NCBI RefSeq assembly: GCF_932294415.1
Contig: NC_065541.1
Location: 50,012,290 to 50,076,289, forward strand
Length of the DNA stretch: 64,000 nucleotides
Direction: 5' to 3'
Source: Quercus robur
Lineage: Eukaryota; Streptophyta; Magnoliopsida; Fagales; Fagaceae
In this document: positions 22,414-34,350 of the stretch, one piece after another
How positions within the stretch are numbered: position 1 is the first letter of the stretch
Layout of the letters: each line of letters opens with the position of its first letter
Position numbers and translations under genes: made by a program
The notes under the pieces: generated by a model
Told to the model about the DNA's origin: nothing
The model's input: the letters and a program-made list of their open reading frames with translations, nothing else
Database searches by the model: none

Positions 22414-25285
22414 CCTATGCCTTGAATAGAACAACTGGTGGATGCCACGATTGGCCATCATTGGATGAGTTTCTTAGATGCCTTTCAAGGATACCATCAA
22501 ATACCACTAGCCTTGGATGATCAGGAGAAGACAACCTTTGTCACTCCCACTGGAAACTACCATTACAAAGTAATGCCCTTTGGCTTGAAAAATGTGAGAT
22601 CTATTTATCAAAGGATGATGACTAAGATGTTTGAGTTGTAGTTGGGGAAGAGTATTAAGGTCTATATAGACAACATGGTGGTGAAGAGCAAGGTAGTGTC
22701 TGAGCATGTGGGAGACCTTGGAAACATTTTTGAAATTCTGAGGAAACACAAGCTACGCCTTTACGCTTCCAAGTGCTCTTTTGGTGTGGGATCAGGCAAG
22801 TTTCTAGGCTATATGGTGACTCACCGAGGGATCGAGGTTAATCCCGACTAGATTAAGGCAATAAAAAATCTACAACCACCTCGGAATCCAAAAGAAGTTC
22901 AAAAACTAACCGGAATGACTGCTGCCTTGAACCGATTTATCTCCCGGTCCGCGGATAGATGCAGACCCTTCTTCCTGTTGATGAATAAATGGAAGGGATT
23001 TGAGTGGACCAAGGAATGCACTTTAGCTTTCCAATAGTTTAAGGAATATCTCTCTCATCCACCTATCAAGTCCAGCCTTGAGGTTGATGAAATTCTATTT
23101 GCTTATATTGATGTAGCCCCTCATGCTGTGAGTTTAGTATTGATAAGAGTTGACAGTGGTATACAACGGCCAGTTTACTACGTGAGAAAGTCACTACATG
23201 AGGTCGAGGTTCGTTACCTACCATTGGAGAAAGCCATCCTGGTAGTAGTGCATGGTACGCGAAAGCTTCCCCATTACGTCCAAGCACATATAGTTGTCGT
23301 CCTAACTTAGCTTCCACTCAAGGCCATACATAGCAGTGCTGATTACATGGGGAGATTGCAAAATGGGGCACAGTTCTGCGGGCTTTTGACATTAAATACA
23401 TGCCTCGTACCTTTGTCAAGGGCCAGGTCCTTGCGGACCTGGTGGCCGAGTTCGTTGAACCCCTATCAGAAGAAGTAGCAGTGACACAGAACATGGATGG
23501 AAAATCGGTTGGAACAATCTCCCTACAAGAACCTTTATTCTAGAAGGTATACGTTGATGATGCGGGAAATCAAAGGGGTTCTAGAGTGGGACTAGTTCTG
23601 GTCTTACCTGAAAAGCTCATCATCGAGAAATCATTAAGATTGGGCTTTTTGACCACAGATAATGAGACTAAATGTGAAGCTTTGTTGAAGGGAATGCCCA
23701 TGGTTCAAAGAAAGGGAGGAAAGGCAGTAAAAATGTTCTCGGACTCGAGGCTAGTCGTTGGCCAGGTGAAGGGCGAACTAAAAGCAAGAGATGAGAGAAT
23801 GCAAGTGTATTTAAGTCAGGTTAGGCATTTGCAATCAGGATTTGAATCCTTCAGCCTATTGCATGTCCCCACGAATGGAAACACACTCGCCGATTCCCTA
23901 ACCACGCTTGCAACTTCCTTGGCGCAGAGCTTACCTCGGTTATCCTTATAAAAGACTTGTGTAAACCCACAGAGGTGAAGGGAAAAATGGTTCATATTCA
24001 CCAAGTTAGAGTAGGGCCCAGTTGGATGGATCCCATAGTACTATACCTGAGAGAGGACATCTTGCCGGAAGACAAATCAGAAGTTGATAAGGTAAGGAGA
24101 AAGGCGCCTCGTTTCTGGCTGTCCGAGGACCAAAAATTGTACAAACGCTCTTTTTCTGGGCCATATCTACTCTGCATCCACCCTGAGGCATCAGAGTTAC
24201 TCTTCGAGGAGTTACATGAAGGGATTTGTGGAAGTCACATAGGAAGCAGGTCTTTGTCTCACAGAGCCACCACTCAGGGCTACTAGTGGCCAAATATGCA
24301 GAAAGAAGCACAAGAGTATGTGAAGAAATGTGATCAACGCCAAAGATTTGCACCAAACATACACCAGCCATGAGGAGTTCTTAACCCTCTATCCAGCCTT
24401 TGGCCATTTGCTTAATAGGGCTTAGATATAGTTGGCCCTTTCCCCAAAGCAGCAGGGAACAAGAGGTATCTGCTGTTTGACACTGACTATTTTACTAAGT
24501 GGGTTGAAGCTGAGCCCTTGGCGAACATCAGAGATGTGGGTTGAAGCTAAGAAGTTTGTTTGGAAAAACATTGTCACCCAATTCGGGGTCCCTTATACCC
24601 TCATCTCAAACAATGACCTTCAGTTTGATAGTAAATCCTTTAGGAGTTACTGCCGTGAATTGGGAATTACGAATAGATATTCTACTCCAGCTTATCCCCA
24701 GGGGAATGGACAAGCTGAGGCTATTAACAAGGTCATAGTGAATGGACTCAAGAAGAGGTTAGATGATGCGAAGGGAAAGTGGGTGGAAGAACTGCCACAT
24801 GTCCTGTGGACATATCGAACCACACCTCGCAAATCAACATGGGAGACTCCATTTTCAATGACTTATGGAGCCGAGGCTAATATTCCTTTAGAAACAGGCT
24901 TCCCAACGTTAAAGACCACTTATTCAGTCTGAGCAGTAACAATGAGTTGCTAGAAAAGAGCTTAGGCATTATTGAAGAAAGAAGAGAAAGTGCAATGGTC
25001 CAATTGGCATATTACCAACATAAACTCAGGCAAGGTTATGATGCCAATGTTAAGCTAAGGCCATTAGTGCCTGGTGACTTGGTTTTGAGGAAAGTTCTAG
25101 GCACTACAAAGAACCCAGCATGGGGAAAGCTAGGGCCTAATTGGGAAGGCTAGGGCCCAATTGGGAAGGACCATATCGCATCACCTCGGTGGTTGGTATA
25201 GGAGCATACTTTCTTGAAGATCTAGATGAACATGTAATACCACGCCCGTGGAATGTAAACAACCTAAAAAGGTATTATTATTAAT
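22414..25285 (+). pseudogene. Element A pol: RT, two RNase H modules, integrase
   Basis: The RT region shows GNYHYKVMPFGLKN and a YIDNMVVKSK catalytic block, followed by KLTGMTAALNRF. The first RNase H is near 23040-23310. A second, archaeal-type RNase H (FSDSRLVVGQVKGE, then LLHVPTNGNTLADSL) lies at about 23730-23910. The integrase zinc region is near 24180-24370 and the core (TKWVEAEPL, then STPAYPQGNGQAEAINK) at 24490-24930. A dual RNase H is a mark of the TAT lineage. Fossil, with many breaks; the reading is by domain only. Confidence 0.85.
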
Positions 25286-25346
25286 GTAAGTCCCTTTTTG
25301 TCAACATGTTCGTTTATTAAAGGCATTATATTTCTTATTATTCAGT

Positions 25347-25735
25347 CTTTATAAGTGTTAAACAGATCCCAAGGCATGTCAGTTCTCTCAGACCACATAC
25401 TTGGGTGAAATTAACCTTCATTGGCAGCTTTATAAGTGTTAAATAGATCTCAAGGCATGTCAGGTCTCTCGGACCACATACTTGGGTGAAATTAACCTTC
25501 ATTGGCATCTTTATAAGTGTTAAACAGATCCCACGACATGTCATGTCTCTTGGACTACATACTTCATTGGCATCTTTATAAGTGTTAAACAAATCCCAAG
25601 GCATGTCAGGTCTCTCGGACCACATACTTGGGTGAAATTAACCTTCATTGACATCTTTATAAGTGTTAAATAGATTCCACGACATGTCAGGTCTCTCGGA
25701 CCACATACTTGGGTGAAATTAACACCCATTGGCAT
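25347..25735. repeat. 81-bp tandem array, five units, in element A
   Basis: Units start at 25347, 25428, 25509, 25574 and 25655 with the shared opening ctttataagtgtta. Four units are about 81 bp and the third is 65 bp. The array sits between pol and the antisense ORF. Variable tandem repeats in this 3' region are known in TAT/Ogre elements and can seed satellites. The 81-bp period is a multiple of three and the minus strand reads open through most of it. Confidence 0.9.
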
Positions 25736-25999
25736 TTCTTACTAAACATTAGAACAAATCCAGGATTATGCACAACTCCTTGGACCAATGACTTTGAATG
25801 AGTCATTTCACAGTGCAAGCATGGGGTAAATCTCTTTGTTACTGATACATAATTGTTTCCAGTTTTTATTAAAGTTAGAGTAGCAACTGTTTAATACTAT
25901 TTATGACAGTAATAAGCTTCAAAACACATAACAATAAAGGTACGAGAGATAAAAAGAAAAACACTTTTCATTCAACAAAAAGGGAATACATTATCTGAG
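25736..25999. other. Element A spacer
   Basis: AT-rich non-coding sequence between the tandem array and the antisense ORF region. No feature recognised. Confidence 0.5.
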
Positions 26000-27950
26000 G
26001 ACAGAATGCCATTACAAAAGTAAAAAAAAAAAAGAAAAAAGAAAAAAAAAAGGTGGGGGGGGGGGGGGTGGCTACGAAAGAAAATCCTACATCTGAGAGT
26101 CTAGGCCTTGTTTTGGAGACAGTCTTTCTTGTGATCAACAACCTTGGAATGGACATCGTCAGCTTTAGACTAAACCTCCATGTCCTTGGCTTGGGAGACC
26201 ACATCCCTGATTGTGAGGGAGTCCTTAGAGGGCTTATCCTTCATTGGTGGCCGAGCTTCCTTACCCACTCCAGCCCCTTTAGGAACTTCAACATCAGGAA
26301 GGGGAGCTTGGGTAGAAAGGAGTTGCTTGGGAGGAGGGTTCAACTCAAGGATTTCTTGAATATCCTTTGGGAAGAAGATATTCTCGGCCTTCCTCAACTC
26401 GGAGTCTACAAGCATTCTCCAGGTCCATCGCCACTCCCCAAGACTCGATGCAATAGTCCCTGCATACTACAGCCACCTCCTCTGACAGTCGGGCCTCCGT
26501 ATCCTGCACCCCACGTTCGTAGGATGCCTTCACTGCGGCCTCAGTAGCTTCCTTGGCCACCCGAGCTGCGTCTTTGACTTTCTGCAACTCTGCCTTGAGG
26601 CCTAAAACAGATTGTTTCTCGGTGGTCAGGTTTATCTATGTAATATGCAGCTGTTGTCGCATATCCTCGGCCTGCCTCTTCGTGCTCTTTAGACCTGCCT
26701 CAGCACTCTGGCAAGCTTGGATAGCTTCCTTAATCTTCTCAAACAACCCCACCTATTCTTGTTTGAGGGCTTCAAGAGCCTTCTTAGTTTTGAGACGGGA
26801 GTTGGCCTCAGCCCTAACCTCATCGCGGGCGTTCCTGACTCACTCCTCGGCTACATATATTTGAGTAACCTGCATAAAAATGGCAAAGGGGTTATGAAAA
26901 TAAATGCGTATATGAACCAACATATGGCTTAGTATTTAGCAAAGAGAGATGTTGGTTGGCTTACCATCGCAAGGTCCCTCTTCAATGACATGAAGAGGTC
27001 CGGTTGCTTAGTGCGCCTGAGGCCCTCCATGTCTCGGGGAAGGAGGAGTGGTTGCTCCAAAGCCTTGGTGAGGTAGGTGGCATTCCCCCTCTGAGACTCC
27101 CAAATCAAAGCATCCCAACTAATGGAAGCACCGTCCATCTCCAGCCGAGGGGCCCAAGTGCGCTGCCCTCGGCGTATTTCGGCTTCATCTCAGCTATCTA
27201 TCGATTTGGCCCTCTTGTCCTTAAGGTCCTTGGACTTCTTCTGCTACTTGGCGCCCTTTTGAGGTGCCACCTCACCTTCCTCTAGGTCCTTTGCTGGCCT
27301 CTTCTTCCTTAAATCCAGAATGGCTTTCAGTCCAAGGTCAACAGGGAGCGAAGGGGGAGGAAGAGGAAGATTGGGAGCAACCTGGGTCTTAGGGGCTTCT
27401 TTGGAAGTTTGTCCCTTGTTCCTGCTGGCCATCAGACCCTTTAAGCCCGTCCTTTGCTTTAGGTCAATGCTTTCTCGTTCCTCGGAACTAGTATTTGGTC
27501 GAGCGACTATTAATCTTGGATGATGGACCGTAGAAAACCTATCAAACTCAGTCTCAGAATCCAAGAGCTCTACAGGCCTTTCCGAAGCCCTTTCCTCTTC
27601 TCCAAAGTGGAACTAGTCGGTCTTGACGTCTAGAGAATGGCAGGACAAGGCCGACTCCTCTCTTAAAGCAGCTACCTGCTGAGGAACGTGTTGGGTGGCA
27701 ACACAATTAGGGGAAGGTCTCTTCGAGCCAAAAACTCAGGCTTGGAGACGTCTATTCGGGCAAGCTTAAGGTTACTTTCTCTCAATGCTTGACTTGTGTC
27801 CTGAAATATACGCGATATGGACTTGTAATTTAAAATAAGGTGGGCAGCCCGTAGCTATCTGTCTTCACTCAAGAATATTTCCGATCTCAGCAAGTAATTG
27901 AGTCCTGGGACGTTGACAAGGCTGAGTTCTGGAGCGACGTGATCTTTATA

Positions 27951-27986
<36 letters not shown>

Positions 27987-28362
27987 AAGAGGGAAATTAT
28001 GGTCAGATTATTGACAACTGTTATCCGAGAAGACAAATGACTTAGAAAGAATAAAAGAAAAGCGTAGAAAACTAAGGTCCCTACCAAGGGACCTAATCCT
28101 AGGGTACCCCACCTGGTGTTCCCGCCCTAACTGGGCAGTAAAGACCGTCATGCCACTCCCTGGAGACGACCAGGTAATCGTCCTTCAAGCCCTTGTTAGA
28201 CTTGGGAAGGCAGGATATCAATCTCACTTCCTCGGACCGAGATTTGAGGTAATACCCCCCGGCGAGAGAATGACACTCGTACAAGTGAGCGACGTCATGC
28301 CATGTAAGCCCAAGATTCATCTGATCGTTTAGAGCATCTACGCGCCCCAAGACTCTAAACAT
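26000..28362 (-). pseudogene. Element A antisense ORF region (aORF)
   Basis: The minus strand carries a run of coding-like segments in opposite orientation to pol. From its 5' side these are a region with HLYECHSLAGGYYLKSR and EWHDGLYCPVRAGTP (28362-28099), a charged Pro-rich linker ending DLEEGEVAPQ (27564-27244), a segment at 27138-26929, and an Ala/Glu-rich coiled-coil-like region with YERGVQDTEARLSEEV (26587-26345) followed by PKDIQEILELNPPPKQ (26415-26170). Antisense extra ORFs between pol and the 3' LTR are known in TAT elements. The function is unknown. Fossil; homologous to 45775-47030 in element B. Long A- and G-runs lie at 26025-26068 and 27954-27983. Confidence 0.65.
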
Positions 28363-29142
28363 GTTGGCAGTGCACTAGTGGGGGCACAACCTGTGATTGA
28401 GAAAATAATCTCTGGTTATTATACCCATAAGAAGTGTCATTCCTTCCTTTATAAGGATGATCATTGGAATGACAACTTCACCCACCTCTCTATTTGTGAG
28501 CACCCTGCCGAGAGAACAATATTGTAGGCCTACACCTTGTGGGATGTGGTATCTAGCCCTAAGTGCTTGAATCTACCCATCTAAGTAAATGGAAATGACG
28601 CGAAAAAAGGTTTCTAAAAAAAGAAAGAAGTCTAAGGAGAAAGGCTAAGAAGAAAAAGAAGAATATAAAGAAATAAAGACTTACGAGAACAAGTATGTTA
28701 ATCTTTGAAACCTTCAGGAAGATTTTCAAAGATTTCTTATAAGGAAGGAGTTAGGGAAGCTTGGAAATTTTAGAGTGTTTTGTGAGTTGGAGCGCTCGAG
28801 TTCTCTGGAGTACTTGAAGATTTATGAAGTAAAGAAGGGAACGAGCACCCTTAAGGCTTTATATAGAGGGAGACAATGGGTGGGAATACTCCCGGTCAAA
28901 ATTTTAGGAAAAACATCAGCTGTTGGATTGGTGCCTCACCGTTGGATACGGGGAACATAACGCCGCCTGGAGCAATAAATGATGCCTTGTGAGCTACGAA
29001 GCTTCAGTAACAATTATGAGGCATGTAAAACGGTACTCCCGCATGTATGGATCAAGGAATCAGTTGATCTTATCCATTAAAAATCAAAACCCCACTTTTT
29101 CTCCTCGGATGAGAGGGAAAAACCAGAGTTTTGAGGGGTTAT
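28363..29142 (+). other. Element A, region before the 3' LTR
   Basis: Non-coding on the evidence available. On the minus strand it would be the leader of the antisense ORF. A purine-rich stretch around 29108-29140 (gatgagagggaaaaacc, then ttgaggggttat) is the likely polypurine tract. Confidence 0.5.
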
Positions 29143-29928
29143 TGTAGGGTTAAGGGCCCATAATCATGCATTGGGCCTTGGGCTTTATCCGAGGACATTG
29201 GATGATCTGAGGAGGAACAAATAGTTATTAGAAATTACAATTTAAAGTCTCATAAGTAAGGAACAAATGGAAGGTGGTCCGAGGAGGAACTTTTCCTCGG
29301 ATATAATGAACACAATTCAAGTATGTACTCTGGCAATTAGAGTGACCCTCCAAGAAGCTCCAATGATAGAGACATGCCTCATGAACATACGAGAAGGAAG
29401 GAAACCCAAAAATATCTAAGGGAAAGCTGCCACCACCGCATTAAATGCACTACAGCTACTTTTTTGGCTGCATTTATGTGGAGAAAACCTCTGAACAGTA
29501 CTGCCTTGGCTATCACAACTCACAGAAAACTAAAGAGGGTGTTTGATGGGACATGTACTCAAGTGAGGGCTTAGATGATCAACGAGTGTCGGATGAAGAT
29601 GGTCCAAAGGGAGATATATAATGTTAAAGAGCCTCCATGAGAGAGAGATCAGAAAAGAGAGAGAGAGAGAGAGAGAACACTGTATCCATCTAAATTGTTC
29701 TTGTATTCAATTGTAACCAATTTATATAAGTTTAATCTCCTCGGACGGTGAAGTCATTTAGCTTTACCTTCTTTGTTCTTGTTTGATCATCTTCCAAATC
29801 CATACTAGCTGTTGTCAAATTCATTAGGGCCTAGTTCTTCGATCCACTCTTTACAAACTTATTGTATTGGGCTCATTGGGCCAAGATCCCACACATTTTG
29901 GGCTTAGGCTGTAAACCTTGTCCCTACA
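29143..29928 (+). repeat. Element A, 3' LTR
   Basis: 786 bp, collinear with 10457-11232 with TGTAGGG...CCCTACA ends, followed by the target duplication gatga. It carries an extended (GA)n run near 29656-29673. Confidence 0.9.
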
Positions 29929-30046
29929 GATGACATTTTAGTTTGTTAAATTTATAATATTTCTAGCATCACTCATTAAATATATTGTACCATGTTTAAA
30001 AAAAAAATTATAACTTTAAAACAATATAATCACCAATAATTTACTA

Positions 30047-30165
30047 CTAAGTGTCTTATAGCTCAATTGGTTGGCAACTTATAATGTTTCAAGCAGAGAT
30101 ATTCAGGATTTAAATCCTCCTATCTAATTATCGAATCATAAATAAGTAAATAAATAAAAACAAAT
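30047..30165 (+). mobile_element. Probable tRNA-derived SINE
   Basis: An A-box-like tagctcaattggttggca and a B-box-like ggatttaaatcctcc are spaced as in pol III promoters of plant SINEs, followed by an A-rich tail (taaataaataaaaacaaa). Flanking duplications are not clear. Confidence 0.5.
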
Positions 30166-30188
30166 AAATTATTTAGAGAATTAAGGAC

Positions 30189-31005
30189 TGTAAGGACCGG
30201 ATTTAAGTTCCCTATCCCAAAGGTTGGTGGACTTAGGCCCAAAAAACCCAAAACAATGAATTTGTAGAGAGTGGGTTGAAAAAACTGGGTTTTAATGATT
30301 CAAACAAATACTAAGGTAGATTGGAATGACAAAAGAATGAAAATAGATGGGTTTATGTTGAAGAAAAAACATCCTCGGCAAGATCCGAGGAGCACAACTC
30401 TTATACATTGCTCTTAGGTTTAATTACAAGATTGGTTCCTAATTGCTACGGTATTTTCCACTTGATTTCTCGCCTCCCACTCTCGCTGCCTTCTTTTTCT
30501 TTTATACTCTTGTTTTCCTTCACCTTCGCCCTCCATGTGCATGCCAGATGGCTGGTGTTGATACTTGTCCCATTAGCCCATTCCCTAAGTCTCCATGTAG
30601 TAGCTGTAAGGCTGATAACTACTGTTCAGGCATTACCTTCACATTAATGCGGCTAGAGAGTTAGCTGAGGAGCAATTAATACGGTGGTAACAACTTTTCC
30701 CTTAGATATTTTAGGACTCTCCTTTGTACCTTGTTTCTGTAATGTTCATCCGTGCCAGCAGAACTTCTTGGAACATTCCCCTGGACAGCAGCCCATGTAT
30801 TCAGACCTTGGCTTTGGATAGCCGAGGATACATTTATCCTCGGCCCATCCTTTCAAGCTATTATGACCAAAACAAACTTCTTTATTTAGTAATACAGTCT
30901 CCTTTGCTAAAGATTTATCCTCCTCAGACAACCCCTTGTCCTCGGCATGGGCCATGGGCCCAAGATACAATTAGATAAAGAACTCCTTGGCCCAACATCC
31001 CTACA
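30189..31005 (-). mobile_element. Solo LTR of a TAT-like gypsy family (fossil)
   Basis: An 817-bp LTR with minus-strand ends TGTAGGG and CCTTACA, bracketed by a perfect 5-bp duplication aggac (30184-30188 and 31006-31010). Orientation is set by similarity to the other LTRs here: 'attgttttgggt...ttgggcctaagt' near its 3' end matches 343-370. A solo LTR is what remains after recombination between the LTRs of one element. Confidence 0.88.
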
Positions 31006-31010
31006 AGGAC

Positions 31011-31406
31011 TATGACATTATAATATGACATTATAATATGCGTGCGCATGGTGTGGTGATATTTTAATGGTTCGACCAATTCACTGTATTTTGGAGCCTA
31101 AAGCAACAACTTTAAGTGGAGCCTTTTCTTATATTTAAACTTTTTTTTTTTATTCTCTTCTTTTAGACTCAACATGATCTATAAAATGTATTTACTAGTA
31201 AAGAGAAAAACCTTGTCCCCCTAGTATTTGGTTACTTAACTTAATAGATAGTATTTTTTAGTTGTATTATATTGTGTTATCTAAATTCATTGAGTAATTT
31301 GATTTTATTTATGGGTTGAGATACTTTCATGGTTAGGTGAAGTTGTATTATATTGCTTTATCTAGTACATTTTATAATTATACTAGCTAGCATAATGATT
31401 TTTTTC

Positions 31407-31448
<42 letters not shown>

Positions 31449-32349
31449 TTGTTAACAACTAAGATATTAAATACTAAAAGACCAAAGAGAAAAAAATAAA
31501 TAGAGAAAGTGTTAACGTGGACCCTATAGAGGAGTATACAGGTAAAATTCTATGTAAAAAATCAAAGGAATTACCCGAAAAAGAAGGTGAAATTTATTTA
31601 AAAAATTAAAACCTTAAGAGATAATAAGTACAAACGTAATCCCATAATTACTCTTAAAAACAAAAATCTATTGTCCAATGCTACCCCACGGACCTACCCA
31701 ATTTGTTAAATGAATGAATGAAAACGAATACAAACGTTAATCTCATGATTACCCTTAAAACCAAAAAAAAAAAAAAAAAAATCGATTGTCCTATGCTACC
31801 ACACGCCCCCACCCAATTTGTTAAATGAATGAATGAAAATGAACTTAGGCATGTGCTGTGTCAGAACTCAGAATAGTAATTGGCAAGAATAAAATAAAAA
31901 AGAAGGTACAACAAAAAAGCTGAATAATGAGAAATTCAAGAAAGAAACAAAGGTTCTAAAAAAGTACACACCTAAGAGCATTTACATAAAAAATGTGAAA
32001 ATTGTTATATTCTTATTTTAGCACCAAAACCACAATAAAACCTTCTATGTCAAAGCTTTCAAATGTAACAAATTTGACACAGCTAAAGTGAGTTGCCATC
32101 TTTAGCAGCTCACTGTAGCTGAATGTTATAAGTAAATATTATTTTTTGATCCCCTCATGTGCATGCCTCTCCTCTTTCTCTCTTTCTTCTAACATGAGCC
32201 ACCTCCTCTCTTTCTCTTTTCTATTGCTTTCCCCACGCTGCTAGCCGTCTCGCCCCAGGTTGTCCTGTCCTTGCCTTGAACCATCAAACCAAGCCTCCAT
32301 AGTTCCGGGTTTTTTTTTATTTTTTAATTTACCGAGTTCTTCGATTTCC
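31011..32349. other. Intergenic, AT-rich, with a tandem duplication and a MITE-like end
   Basis: No gene is seen. It holds a (TA)n run at about 31411-31440. A direct duplication of about 105 bp at 31630-31838 has units sharing 'acccaatttgttaaatgaat'. A 'taagagcatttacata' string near 31973 resembles the terminal repeat of the MITE at 62964-63074. The 32150-32290 segment is CT-rich. Confidence 0.5.
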
Positions 32350-32649
32350 TCTTCGTTAACACGTTTCAGTGTTATCTTGTATTTGCATATCTCTTCCCTA
32401 CTTTTTAAGCTTTCTTTTTATTGTTAATGATGGATGAATATAGCTTAGGGTAGTATTATCGGTTCATTGCACTTATTTACTCTTATTCTGCACTTAGTCT
32501 AAGTAAAGTAAAAGCAATCTAGTTGTAATTTTTATTTGGGGGTTTGAACAAGCTCTCGTGTTTTAGCACAAATTCGAGCTCTCAATTGGTATCAGAGCGG
32601 GTACATTTGTCGGATTTCAAAATCTTAGTGTGATCCTAGACCCCATGTG

Positions 32650-34350
32650 AGATGGATAGATCTCAATCCCTTAATGCTCCTCCCTACTTTGATGGGAGTA
32701 ACTATGCTTTTTGGAAAGTATGTATGCGTGCTTTTCTTTGTGCAATTGACGAGACGATGTGGGAATTCGTCAAAAATGGTTAGGTAAAACCCATAACATC
32801 TAAATTCGAATGGGATAAGGATGCTCTTACTTTGGCAAATGCAAATAGCAAAGCGATTAACGCTATTTTCTGTGGTGTTTCTACTGAAGAGGTTCACAGG
32901 ATTCGCATGTGAAGACCGCCAAAGAGGCATAGACCATCCTTGAGACAACCTATGAATGTACCAAGAAGGTTAAGGACACCAGCTTCAAATGCTCACTACT
33001 CGGTTCGAAGAAGTGAAAATGAGTGACGATGAGTCGTTCAATTCCTTTTATGGGAGACTCAACGAGATAGTGATTGCCAAGCTCAATCTTAGGGAGAAGA
33101 TTGAAGACGCCAAGGTGGTGTGGAAGATTTTCAGATCCTTACCCAAAAGCTTCCAGGCTAAGGTCACCACCATAGAGGAGCAAAGATTTGGATGAGATAA
33201 AGATTCAAGAACTCATTGGATCTCTCCAAACCTATGAGCTCGGACTACCCTCTCACAAGTCTAGCAAATCACTTGCTCTCAAAACTATAAATGAGAGAAT
33301 GGGTGATTCCTCCGATGAAGACGATGTAGAAAAGGAGATGGCATTTCTAGTAAAGAACTTCTGGAAATTTCTTAAGATAAAGAACAATGGGAAGTCGTTT
33401 GGCAAAGGGAGATTCTCATCATCCAAAAATGATAAAAGAGAATACAAGAAGAAGGATGGGAAAGAATCATCATTAACCTAAGGAATCGTGTGTTATGAAT
33501 GCAACGGTCATGGATACCTAAAGAAGGAATGTCCAAACTACTTGAGAGGAAAGGGTAAAGTGCTTGTTACTACCCTTAGTGACTCGAAGAGCTCAAACTA
33601 CGATGTGGAAGGAGAATGTGATAGTGATGGAAATTATTCGGCTTTCATGGCAATTACCACTGTTGATTATAAAGATGAGTTGAGCAACTTGGTTGATGAG
33701 CTAGGTGTACATTTTGAAGGTGAAGAAGTTAAAGATTCGGAAGATGGAGATGTGTACCTAAATGAAGGTGAGACGAACCTTCAAGAAGTGTATAATGCGT
33801 TGCTTGAAGATTGTGGCAAATATGCCAAAGTTGCAAAGAATGATGTTAAAAGGATGAAGAAAATTGAAGAAGAGCATAAGTTCACACTTGTGCAATTTAA
33901 GGAAGTTAAATGTGAAGTTGAAGAGTTAAAGGAAGAATTGCTGAATGCCTACTCTAAAATCAAGTTTCTTGAACTTGAAATTATCCGAGCAAATGTCAAA
34001 GTGGAGTGCATTTCCACCAAGAAACTTTACAATGTGCTCTCTTCACAAAAACCTTCAAATGACAAGACCGGACTAGGCTATATCGGTGAAGGAAGCTCAA
34101 GCAATGAACCCAAGAAGGGAGTGAGGTTTGTGTTGGCCAAAAATGTAGAGAAGCCCAAGATAGAAAAGCCCAAAGTGGAAAAGCCCAAGGTTGAGATCCT
34201 TGTTGTTGCAAAGAGAACTATTGGTGCAAAACCAAAGAAAAAATGGAAGTTATCACCCAAAAGTCAAAGGGGACCTCATGTGAAGCATTTTTGTCATCAT
34301 TGTGGTGTATGAGGACATACAAGGCTAAATTGCTTCAAGCTTCAGGCACT
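32650..34350 (+). pseudogene. Element C gag (copia type)
   Basis: PPYFDGSNYAFWK-type opening, FEEVKMSDDESFNSFYGRLN at 33004-33063, IQELIGSLQTYELGLPSHKS at 33203-33262, a CCHC knuckle (CYECNGHGYLKKECP) near 33491-33535, an acidic and coiled-coil-like region, and a second knuckle (HFCHHCG...H...C) near 34285-34335. It is clearly homologous to element F gag (15322-17004) but diverged. Fossil, interrupted a few times. Confidence 0.75.

Larger units (their letters stand above)
10457..29928 (+). mobile_element. Element A: TAT-like Ty3/gypsy retrotransposon (fossil)
   Basis: Two related LTRs (10457-11232 and 29143-29928), each starting TGTAGGG and ending CCCTACA, are bracketed by a perfect 5-bp duplication gatga (10452-10456 and 29929-29933). 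That shows both LTRs belong to one insertion despite the 19.5-kb span. Parts in order: a primer-binding-type segment (TTGGCGTCTATGGGAA), a large inserted block (11370-22413), pol (22414-25285), an 81-bp tandem array (25347-25735), an antisense ORF region (26000-28362) and a purine-rich tract before the 3' LTR. The two RNase H modules and the antisense ORF fit the TAT (Retand/Ogre-type) lineage. gag is not recognisable. It is broken in many places. The LTRs differ by roughly 8-10 % by eye, making it older than element F inside it. Confidence 0.88.

Noticed and set aside
26170-28362. Minus-strand frames considered as a host gene
   Set aside because: They lie between the pol and 3' LTR of element A and have a homologue in element B at the same place, so they belong to the retroelement.
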